Below, in pieces: positions 9,788 to 17,691 of a DNA stretch of 64,000 bases (position 1 is the first letter of the stretch; each line of letters opens with the position of its first letter). The translations under genes and the position numbers were made by a program. The notes under the pieces were generated by a model. The model was not told where the DNA came from and searched no databases. It worked only from the letters and a program-made list of their open reading frames with translations. The stretch is from Streptomyces sp. (GTDB taxonomy: Bacteria > Actinomycetota > Actinomycetes > Streptomycetales > Streptomycetaceae). The DNA lies in contig JABFVM010000037.1 in assembly GCA_013362785.1 (NCBI GenBank), positions 1 to 64,000 on the forward strand, written 5' to 3'.

Positions 9788-10327
9788 TTACACCAACGTG
9801 CGCACAGGAGTTGGCCCGACGTACTTGTAGTAGATCGTCGTCGGCCGCAGCGCTCCGGCCGGGCTCGCCGCGAAGTCGGGGATCACCCCGGCCCGCGTCC
9901 AGCCGGCCGAACCGTACAGTCGCTCGGCGAGGCTGTCGGTCTCGGTGTCCAGGTGCAGGAGGGTGACTCCCGCGCCGATCGCCGCCTCCTCCGCGATCGT
10001 GAGCAGTCTGCGGCCGAGGCCCCGCCCCCGGGCCTCCCGGTGCACCATCAGCTTGACCAGCTCGGCCCGGTGGCGGCTGTTGGGCTTGTCGGGGAAGGCC
10101 AGACTGACCGTGCCGAGCGCCCGCTGCCCCTCATGGGCCGCCCACACCATCAGTCGCCCGGCGGCGACGGCCCCCGCGCGCTCCTCCCACCAGGCGATGG
10201 CCGCCGTACGGTCGAGGGGTGCGAGGAATCCGACGGAGGCGCCGTCCTCCACGGTGTCCACCAGCAGGTCCGCCAACTCGGATGCCTGGTCCAGCAGTTC
10301 GGCTTCGTTCAGGCGCGTCACGATCAC
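9788..10327 (-). CDS. GNAT family N-acetyltransferase
   Basis: LVKLMVHREARGRGLGRRLLTIAEEAA acetyl-CoA motif; GTG start overlaps the upstream gene stop. Confidence 0.87.
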   Translation of the reverse strand: MIVTRLNEAELLDQASELADLLVDTVEDGASVGFLAPLDRTAAIAWWEERAGAVAAGRLMVWAAHEGQRALGTVSLAFPDKPNSRHRAELVKLMVHREARGRGLGRRLLTIAEEAAIGAGVTLLHLDTETDSLAERLYGSAGWTRAGVIPDFAASPAGALRPTTIYYKYVGPTPVRTLV

Positions 10328-10914
10328 GGCAGCACCACCGCCAGCACGTAGCGCACCGGCCCGGGCCCCGCGCACCGGAACCGTGTCGGCCCCCACACCC
10401 GCATCCGCAGACAGTCCCCGGCACCGAGATGGTGCTCGGCCTCCTGCACCGTCACGTCGAGCTCTCCTTCCAGCACCCAGATGTGCTGCTCCAGGCCCGG
10501 CACGGGCGGCCGGTCGTAGGCGATGTCGGCGCCCGCCGTGAGCCGTCCCTCGACGATCTCGCCGCGGAGCCCGGCGTGCGGCGGCGACACGGACCGTCGC
10601 ACGAAACCGGCGGAACGGTCCTCCCACACCGGCTGCTCGGCCGACCGCACCAGCAGCGCGGGCTCGGACTCGACCTCACTGAGCAGCTGAGACATGGTCC
10701 GGCCGTAGACGTGGCACAGGCGGTTCAGCAGTGCGGCGGTGGGGCTGATCTCCGCACGCTCGGCGCGGGACAGGGTCGAACGGCTCACGCCGCTGCGTTC
10801 CGCCAACTCGCCGAGGGACCAGCCGCGTTCGGCCCGCAGCTCGGCCAGGCGGATGCCGAGACGGGCGTCGACCGGGTCCGGGACCGTGGGATCACCCGAG
10901 CTCTTCTGTTTCAT
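10324..10914 (-). CDS. XRE family regulator with C-terminal cupin domain
   Basis: HTH RLAELRAERGWSLGELAERSGVSRSTLSRAERAEISPTAALLNRL followed by a cupin-like half. Confidence 0.87.
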   Translation of the reverse strand: MKQKSSGDPTVPDPVDARLGIRLAELRAERGWSLGELAERSGVSRSTLSRAERAEISPTAALLNRLCHVYGRTMSQLLSEVESEPALLVRSAEQPVWEDRSAGFVRRSVSPPHAGLRGEIVEGRLTAGADIAYDRPPVPGLEQHIWVLEGELDVTVQEAEHHLGAGDCLRMRVWGPTRFRCAGPGPVRYVLAVVLP

Positions 10915-10960
10915 ATCCGGGACGCTATCCCAGATATGAAACGACCGTGTTACGGGCGGC

Positions 10961-11863
10961 TCACTCCCCCGCCGCCTCCCCGAGCGCCTTCAGTACCGGT
11001 TTGATCAGCGGATGCTCCTCGGCGCCCCTGCGGACAGCCGCGAAGACCCGGCGTGTCGGCGCCACCCCGTCCACGGGCCGTACGACGACCCCCGCGAGGT
11101 CCATGCCGCGCAGCGCCGAGCGCGGCACGAGGGCCACCCCTGCGTCGGCCGAGGCGAGGGCGACAACCGCGCGGAAGTCGTCCGAGGAGTGTTCGAGGCG
11201 GGGCTGGAAGCCGGCGTTCTCGCAGGCCAGGACGACCACCTCGTGGCAGGGGTTGCCCGGGTACGGGCCGATCCACGGGTCCTTGGCCAGGTCGGCGAGG
11301 GGGATCTCGGCGGTGCCGGCCAGCCGGTGGGCGACCGGGACGACCGCGTCGAACGGCTCGGCGTAGAGCGGCACGTGGGTGAGACGCGGGTCGTCGGCGG
11401 GCGGCGCCCCGCGGTACTCGACGGCGACCGCCACATCCACCTGCCGGTCCAGCACCATCGGCAGGCTCGCATCGCCCTCCGCGTCCTGGACCCGGATCCG
11501 GATACCCGGCGCCGACACGCCCAGGCGGGCCACCGCAGGGGCGACGACCTGGGCGATCCCGGTCGCGAAGGAGGCGACGGTGACCGTGCCGGCCGCGCCG
11601 GAGCTGTATGCCGCGAGCTCGGCCTCCGCGCGCTCCAACTGGGCCAGGACCGCGTTGGTGTGGCCGAGCAGGATCTCGCCGGCCGGGGTCAGCCGTACGC
11701 CCTTGGCGCTGCGCTCGACAAGCCGGTGCCCGGTCTCCTGCTCCAGCGCGGCGAGCTGCTGGGAGACCGCCGACGGGGTCAGATACAGCGCGGCGGCAGC
11801 CGCCGTCACCGTGCGGTGGTCGGCCACCGCACGGAGGATGTGGAGCCGCCGCGCTTCGATCAT
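10961..11863 (-). CDS. LysR family transcriptional regulator
   Basis: MIEARRLHILRAVADHRTVTAAAAALYLTPSAVSQQLAALEQETG wHTH. Confidence 0.9.
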   Translation of the reverse strand: MIEARRLHILRAVADHRTVTAAAAALYLTPSAVSQQLAALEQETGHRLVERSAKGVRLTPAGEILLGHTNAVLAQLERAEAELAAYSSGAAGTVTVASFATGIAQVVAPAVARLGVSAPGIRIRVQDAEGDASLPMVLDRQVDVAVAVEYRGAPPADDPRLTHVPLYAEPFDAVVPVAHRLAGTAEIPLADLAKDPWIGPYPGNPCHEVVVLACENAGFQPRLEHSSDDFRAVVALASADAGVALVPRSALRGMDLAGVVVRPVDGVAPTRRVFAAVRRGAEEHPLIKPVLKALGEAAGE

Positions 11864-11900
11864 GAGATCGATTGTCTCAAATGCCCCCGTGCGGTCGGGG

Positions 11901-13094
11901 TCAGCCCTCCAGCTCGGCCCGCGCCGCGACGAAGGCGTCCACGGCACGGTTGACGTCGTCCGTCGAGTGCGCGGCGGACAACTGGACGCGGATCCGGGCC
12001 TGGCCCTGCGGCACCACCGGGTACGAGAAGCCGATCACGTACACGCCCCGCTCCAGCAGCAGCTCCGCCAGCCGGCCCGCCTTCGCCGCGTCGCCGATCA
12101 TCACGGGCGCGATGGCGTGCTCGCCGGGGAGGACCTCGAAGCCCTCCTCGGTCATCCGGCGCCGGAACAGCGCCGTGTTCTCGGCCAGCCGCACCCGCAG
12201 CTCGTCGGCCGACTCCAGCAGGTCGATGACCTTGAGGGAGGCCGCCGCGATCACCGGGGCCAGGGTGTTCGAGAAGAGGTACGGCCGCGAGCGCTGGCGC
12301 AGCAGGGCGACGATCTCGGCGCGGGCCGCCACATAGCCGCCGGAGGCACCGCCGAGGGCCTTGCCGAGGGTGCCGGTGATGATGTCGACGCGGTCCATGA
12401 CGCCGTGCAGCTCGGGAGTGCCCCGGCCGCCGGGGCCGACGAAGCCGACGGCGTGCGAGTCGTCGACCATGACCATGGCGTCGTAGCGGTCGGCGAGGTC
12501 GCAGATCTCGCGCAGCGGGGCCACATAGCCGTCCATGGAGAAGACGCCGTCGGTGACGACCAGCTTGCGTCGCGCGCCCGCGGCCTCCTTCAACTGCCGT
12601 TCCAGATCGGCCATGTCGCGGTTGGCGTAGCGCAGGCGGCGGGCCTTGGACAGGCGGATGCCGTCGATGATCGACGCGTGGTTGAGGGCGTCGGAGATCA
12701 CCGCGTCCTCCGGGCCGAGCAGGGTCTCGAAGACACCGCCGTTGGCGTCGAAGCAGGAGGAGTAGAGGATCGTGTCCTCCTGGCCGAGGAACGCCGACAG
12801 GCGGGCCTCCAGCTCCTTGTGCACCTCCTGCGTGCCGCAGATGAAGCGGACCGACGCCATGCCGTAGCCCCATCGGTCCAGGGCCTCGTGGGCGGCGGCG
12901 ACGACCTCGGGGTGGTCGGCGAGGCCGAGGTAGTTGTTCGCGCAGAAGTTGAGGACCTCGCCGGGGCGGCCGCCCGCGCTGACGTTGACGGTCGCGGACT
13001 GCGGGGTGTCGATCACACGCTCGGGCTTGTGCAGGCCGGCGGCGCGGATCTCGTCGAGGGTGGTGCGCAGGTCGTCGCGCACGGAGTCGAACAT
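11901..13094 (-). CDS. kbl: Glycine C-acetyltransferase (2-amino-3-ketobutyrate CoA ligase)
   Basis: PLP alpha-oxoamine synthase family; adjacent to tdh. Confidence 0.93.
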   Translation of the reverse strand: MFDSVRDDLRTTLDEIRAAGLHKPERVIDTPQSATVNVSAGGRPGEVLNFCANNYLGLADHPEVVAAAHEALDRWGYGMASVRFICGTQEVHKELEARLSAFLGQEDTILYSSCFDANGGVFETLLGPEDAVISDALNHASIIDGIRLSKARRLRYANRDMADLERQLKEAAGARRKLVVTDGVFSMDGYVAPLREICDLADRYDAMVMVDDSHAVGFVGPGGRGTPELHGVMDRVDIITGTLGKALGGASGGYVAARAEIVALLRQRSRPYLFSNTLAPVIAAASLKVIDLLESADELRVRLAENTALFRRRMTEEGFEVLPGEHAIAPVMIGDAAKAGRLAELLLERGVYVIGFSYPVVPQGQARIRVQLSAAHSTDDVNRAVDAFVAARAELEG

Positions 13095-13165
13095 CTCAAA
13101 GCTCCCAGGGATGCAGAGGACTTACGCGGTGAGTCGCACAGTGGGTGACGCGACGCTACGCGGTG

Positions 13166-14194
13166 TTACGCGGTCCAGTCGAGGATGACCTTGCCACCGC
13201 GGCCGCTCGCCGCGTCGGCGAACGCCGCCTCGAAGTCGCGGTATCCGTATCGGCCGGTGATCACGGGCGCGAGGTCGAGGCCGCCTTCCAGCAGCACGGA
13301 CATCGCGTACCAGGTCTCGAACATCTCGCGGCCGTAGATGCCCTTGACGGTGATCATCGAGGTGACGATCCGGGCCCAGTCGACGGGGAACTCCTGGGCG
13401 GGCAGGCCGAGCATGGCGATACGGCCGCCGTGCGTCATGTTGGCGATCATGTCGCGCATGGCCTCGGGGCGGCCGGACATCTCCAGGCCGATGTCGAAGC
13501 CCTCGCGCAGGCCGAGTTCGCGCTGTCCGTCGGCGATGCTCGACCGCGACACGTTCAGCGCGAGGCTCACGCCCACCTTGCGGGCCAGCTCCAGCCGCTC
13601 CTCGCTCACATCGGTGATCACGACGTTGCGCGCCCCCGCGTGCCGGGCCACGGCCGCCGCCATCAGGCCGATCGGACCGGCGCCGGTGATCAGGACGTCC
13701 TCGCCGACCAGCGGGAACGACAGCGCGGTGTGCACGGCGTTGCCGAACGGGTCGAAGATCGCGGCCACATCGAGGTCGACGGGCACACGGTGCACCCACA
13801 CATTGCCGGCGGGCAGGGCGACGTACTCGGCGAAGGCCCCGTCCCGTCCGACGCCGAGGCCGACCGTGGCACGGCACAGATGACGCCGCCCGGCCAGACA
13901 GTTGCGGCACTTGCCGCACACCAGATGGCCCTCGCCGCTGACCCGGTCGCCGGGGTTGATGTCGGTGACGTCCCGGCCGGTCTCCACGACCTCGCCGACG
14001 AACTCGTGTCCGACCACGAGCGGCGTGCTGATCGCCTGCTGCGCCCAGCCGTCCCAGGACCTGATGTGCAGATCGGTACCGCAGATGCCGGTGCGCAGCA
14101 CCTTGATCAGTACGTCGCCGGGTCCGACGGCCGGTTCCGGGACGTCCGCGAGCCAGAGCCCGGGCTCCGCCTTCTCCTTGACCAGCGCCTTCAA
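13166..14194 (-). CDS. tdh: L-threonine 3-dehydrogenase
   Basis: Zinc MDR motifs, [18 protein letters not shown]; likely TTG start at [12 protein letters not shown]; paired with kbl. Confidence 0.92.
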   Translation of the reverse strand: MKALVKEKAEPGLWLADVPEPAVGPGDVLIKVLRTGICGTDLHIRSWDGWAQQAISTPLVVGHEFVGEVVETGRDVTDINPGDRVSGEGHLVCGKCRNCLAGRRHLCRATVGLGVGRDGAFAEYVALPAGNVWVHRVPVDLDVAAIFDPFGNAVHTALSFPLVGEDVLITGAGPIGLMAAAVARHAGARNVVITDVSEERLELARKVGVSLALNVSRSSIADGQRELGLREGFDIGLEMSGRPEAMRDMIANMTHGGRIAMLGLPAQEFPVDWARIVTSMITVKGIYGREMFETWYAMSVLLEGGLDLAPVITGRYGYRDFEAAFADAASGRGGKVILDWTA

Positions 14195-14645
14195 CGCTAC
14201 GGCTCCTGAGGGTGAGTCCCGCCCGCGGGCATGCCTGAGCGGCCCGTGGTCGGGGAGAGGGGTGGAATCGCACTGCAATCTGCCGTACGGCGGCGCCCCG
14301 GTCCATCGAGGTTTTCTTAAGCGGCGCCACAGCTTTCCTTCACGCCCTCCGCACGCGCCCCATCACCCCCGCCGACCCCCCTCGAAATACGCGATCAGCC
14401 CCGGCTCCAGCGCACGCCACTTCCCGTACGGCACCTACCGCACACAGCGACTCGGTGGCCCCCATGGCCGCCACCGCCATCCGCGCGCCCACCGGGCCGT
14501 GCTGCGGATCGGCTTCCCGCACGACATGGTCGTAGTACACCCCAAGGCGCCCGAACCGCAGCGAGAATCGACGCAGGACGCCCGGACCGCCGAGGCCGGT
14601 CGCGACGCCCTCGCCCCGCGCTCGGCCGAATGACTGGAGCCGCTC

Positions 14646-15251
14646 ATGACCACCGCACGGGACCTCGCGATCGTCGCCCTGGACCTGGCGCCGGACCACC
14701 CGGTGGAGCAGGGCGATCTGTCACTCGCGCTCGCGGCTGCCGAGGTGTTCGACCTCATCGAGGCCCGTGCCCTCGTCCTGGACGATGACCGCATCGCACC
14801 CAGCGCCCAGGCCCCGACGGGCGACCGGCTGCTGGACGAGGCCGCCTCCTCACTCATGCGGAACGAGCCGTACGAGTCGGTCGAGGACTGGCTCTGGCGC
14901 CGGGGCCGCGGACTGTCCGCGGCCTATGTCGCGGATCTGGAGAGCGTGGGTCTCACGGCCCGGCCGCGGGGGCGCCGGGTTCCGCTGCGGACCGGGTGGA
15001 CGGTGCCGGTCGACTCGGCGGCCCGGCAGCGGGCCGCGGAGCGGTGGGGAGCACGCGAACCGCTCCTGGTCGCCCTGGCGGCCGCTGCCGGGATCCAGGA
15101 CGAGTCGGCCGACAGCACCGAGAACCTCGCCGACGACACGGTCACAACCGTGCTGGCCGCCGTCGGCGACGCGGTGATGGAACTCGAAGCCGTACGGCAG
15201 CGGCGGGTGATCGAGGACGCCGCATTCGACAACGTGTGGCGCGGCTTCTAG
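14646..15251 (+). CDS. GPP34 (GOLPH3-like) family phosphoprotein
   Basis: LALAAAEVFDLIEARALVLDDDRIAP...DRLLDEAASSL...VEDWLWRRGRGL. Confidence 0.8.
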   Translation: MTTARDLAIVALDLAPDHPVEQGDLSLALAAAEVFDLIEARALVLDDDRIAPSAQAPTGDRLLDEAASSLMRNEPYESVEDWLWRRGRGLSAAYVADLESVGLTARPRGRRVPLRTGWTVPVDSAARQRAAERWGAREPLLVALAAAAGIQDESADSTENLADDTVTTVLAAVGDAVMELEAVRQRRVIEDAAFDNVWRGF

Positions 15252-15275
15252 GCACTGACGCTGAGCGGGCGCCCA

Positions 15276-15572
15276 TCATGGCCAGGCAGTTGCTCCGCAG
15301 GGGGGCAGGGGCTGAGTGTCGAAGATCTCCTGGAGGCGCCCGCGGACGGCCTCGGTCTGGTTGCTCAGTTCCAGGGTGAGATTCCCGAACAGACAGCCCG
15401 ACACGGTCGCGCAGCCCTCCTGAACGGCACGCTGCCCCCGCCTCCGTCTCCTCGAACAGCCGCCGAAGCCGCCGCAACGGCTCCCCGTCGCCGTACAGGA
15501 CCCGCGACCAGTCGCGCCGCTGCGCCGCCCAGTGCTCGTCGACGACGGCCGGGGTCTCGCCGTCAGGGCACC
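15276..15572 (-). pseudogene. Remnant of a TetR family regulator (C-terminal part, frameshifted)
   Basis: Frame 1: DEHWAAQRRDWSRVLYGDGEPLRRLRRLFEETEAG; frame 2: EGCATVSGCLFGNLTLELSNQTEAVRGRLQEIFDTQPL; no intact ORF. Confidence 0.65.
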
Positions 15573-15573
15573 G

Positions 15574-16152
15574 TCAGAGCAGCGGTAGCCCGTCCGCCGC
15601 CCGCCGCTCCAGCCTCACCACCAGGTCCGCCGCCGACGCCTTGATGGTGTCCAGCCCTGGCCTCCCCCACGGCCGCGGCTCCACGTCGACGACGCACACC
15701 GTGCCCAGCGCCATCCCCGTGGAGTCGATGAGCGGCGCGCCCAGATAGGACCGGATGGCGAACTCGTCGACGATCGGGTTGCCCGCGAACCTCGGATAGT
15801 CGCGGACGTCCTCCAGCACCAGCGCCTTGCGTCGGACGACCACATGGGGGCAGAACCCATGGTCGCGCTCCATGTGGCGCCCCAGCTCCGGCTTGGTGTC
15901 GTCGGCCCGAGTGAGGCGCACTGTGGTCCGCACATGCAGGCCGGCGAAGAACTGCCGGTGCTCGCCCATGAAGTTGACCATGGCGTACGGCGCCGCGGTG
16001 AGCTCGGCGAGCTGGCCCGCGAAGGCGTCCAGGGCCGGGTCGGGGCTCTCGCCCAGCCCCAGACTGAACAGCCGCTGTGCACGAGCGGGAGCCTCCTTGT
16101 CCTCGGGGGTGAGCAGCAGACGAGCGACCGGGCGGGGTGGGCCATAGCTCAT
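15574..16152 (-). CDS. GAF domain protein associated with the conservon
   Basis: MVNFMGEHRQFFAGLHVRTT...GFCPHVVVRRKALVLEDVRDYPRFAGNPIV. Confidence 0.85.
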   Translation of the reverse strand: MSYGPPRPVARLLLTPEDKEAPARAQRLFSLGLGESPDPALDAFAGQLAELTAAPYAMVNFMGEHRQFFAGLHVRTTVRLTRADDTKPELGRHMERDHGFCPHVVVRRKALVLEDVRDYPRFAGNPIVDEFAIRSYLGAPLIDSTGMALGTVCVVDVEPRPWGRPGLDTIKASAADLVVRLERRAADGLPLL

Positions 16153-16213
16153 GGGCGGATTCCGTCGCTGTGGGCGTGGGTCATATGCGGCTCCGTCGTG
16201 GTGTGTGCGGGTG

Positions 16214-16813
16214 TCACATGTGGGCGCCGTGGCTCGGCGCGGCTGCCGGGGTGTGGGCGATGAGGTGCCGTACGAGGGTCAGCAGGGTCTGCACACCGGA
16301 GCTGGAGATCCGGGCGTCGCAGCGGACGATCGGGATCTCCGGGTCGAGGTCGATGGCGGCGCGTACCTCCTCGGGGTCGTACCGGTACGAGCCGTCGAAC
16401 TCGTTGATCGCGACGATGAAACCAAGGCCGCGCTGCTCGAAGAAGTCGACGGCCGCGAAGCAGTCCTCCAGGCGCCGGGTGTCGGCGAGGATGACCGCGC
16501 CGAGCGCACCCTCGGAGAGCTCGTCCCACATGAACCAGAACCGTTCCTGTCCGGGTGTGCCGAACAGGTACAGGACATGTTCCGGATCGAGCGTGATGCG
16601 GCCGAAGTCCATGGCCACTGTCGTCTCGACCTTGTTCTCGACTCCTTCGAGGCTGTCGGTCGCGGCGCTGACCGTGGTGAGCAGTTCCTCCGTACTGAGC
16701 GGCGCGATCTCGCTCACCGCGCCGACGAAGGTCGTCTTGCCGACCCCGAACCCTCCCGCCACCAAGATCTTCAGTGCGGTGGGGAAGGGGTCAGAGCTGT
16801 CGTCGTAGTCCAT
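16214..16813 (-). CDS. cvnD: Conservon CvnD, GTP/ATP-binding protein
   Basis: KILVAGGFGVGKTTFVGAVSEI P-loop; typical conservon order. Confidence 0.92.
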   Translation of the reverse strand: MDYDDSSDPFPTALKILVAGGFGVGKTTFVGAVSEIAPLSTEELLTTVSAATDSLEGVENKVETTVAMDFGRITLDPEHVLYLFGTPGQERFWFMWDELSEGALGAVILADTRRLEDCFAAVDFFEQRGLGFIVAINEFDGSYRYDPEEVRAAIDLDPEIPIVRCDARISSSGVQTLLTLVRHLIAHTPAAAPSHGAHM

Positions 16814-17162
16814 CGAGCACTGCCTCCAGAAGAGCCCGGTCAGTCGGGTTGTGGTGGAACTCGGGGGGCTTGGTGGTGAGCGCCCCGCCGTCGACGAGGT
16901 CCGACAGCAGCACCTTGGTGACCGCCGCCGGCAGCTTCAGCTGGGCGGCGACCTCGGCGACCGAGACGGGGGCGCGGCACAGGTCGAGTGCCTGCTCGTG
17001 CTCGGGGCCGAGGTAGCCGAGGGGGGTCGCCCCGGTGGCCATCACCTGCGACATCAGGTCGAGCGCGATGGTGGGCCTGGTACGGCCGTTGCTGACCGTG
17101 AAAGGGCGCACCAGCCGTCCGGCCGCGTCATCGAGCCAGGGCCCGTCGCCGGCCGCCGTCAC
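16791..17162 (-). CDS. cvnC: Conservon CvnC, DUF742 protein
   Basis: VRPFTVSNGRTRPTIALDLMSQV...LCRAPVSVAEVAAQLKLPAAVTKVLLSDLVDGGAL. Confidence 0.9.
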   Translation of the reverse strand: MTAAGDGPWLDDAAGRLVRPFTVSNGRTRPTIALDLMSQVMATGATPLGYLGPEHEQALDLCRAPVSVAEVAAQLKLPAAVTKVLLSDLVDGGALTTKPPEFHHNPTDRALLEAVLDGLRRQL

Positions 17163-17164
17163 GT

Positions 17165-17599
17165 TCAAGGCCTCATCGCCGAGGGTTCGACGGAGTGCTG
17201 ACGGGGGGCGGTGACCAGGTACGGGCGGACGCTCTTGACCAGCATCGCCATCTCGTAGCCGAGCACGGCCGCGTCGGCCTCGCGGCCGGCCAGTACGGCG
17301 AGGCAGGTGCCGGATCCCGCCGTGGTCACGAACAGCAGTGTCGAGTCGAGCTCGACGACGACCTGGCGCACGTCCCCGCCGTCGCCGAAGCGGACTCCGG
17401 CGCTGCGGCCGAGGGAGTACAGGCCGGAGGCCAGGGCGGCCATGTGGTCGGCGCTGTCCGGGTCGAGGCCGTGAACCGACTTCACGAGCCCGTCGCAGGA
17501 GAGGAGTACCGCACTGGTCGTGTGCGGTACGCGCTGCACGAGGCCGCTCATCAGCCAGTCGAGATCGGAGACATGAGCGGTCGGCGCTTCGCTCGCCAT
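17165..17599 (-). CDS. cvnB: Conservon CvnB, roadblock/LC7 protein
   Basis: LDWLMSGLVQRVPHTTSAVLLSCDGLVKSVHGLDPDSADHMAALASGLYSLGRS. Confidence 0.92.
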   Translation of the reverse strand: MASEAPTAHVSDLDWLMSGLVQRVPHTTSAVLLSCDGLVKSVHGLDPDSADHMAALASGLYSLGRSAGVRFGDGGDVRQVVVELDSTLLFVTTAGSGTCLAVLAGREADAAVLGYEMAMLVKSVRPYLVTAPRQHSVEPSAMRP

Positions 17600-17691
17600 G
17601 ATGGATCGACTCCTTGAGGTACGAATGTCTGCGGGAGCGCTGGAGACGGGGGTGGCCTTCCAGGCGGACTTCGAGCTGGTCAGGGGCGTGG

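Noticed and set aside
14200-14645. Possible gene in the 450-bp gap between tdh and the GPP34 gene (ORFs 13902..14633 + and 14340..14699 -)
   Set aside because: Neither translation shows a recognisable domain or a credible start; possibly decayed sequence but unsupported.
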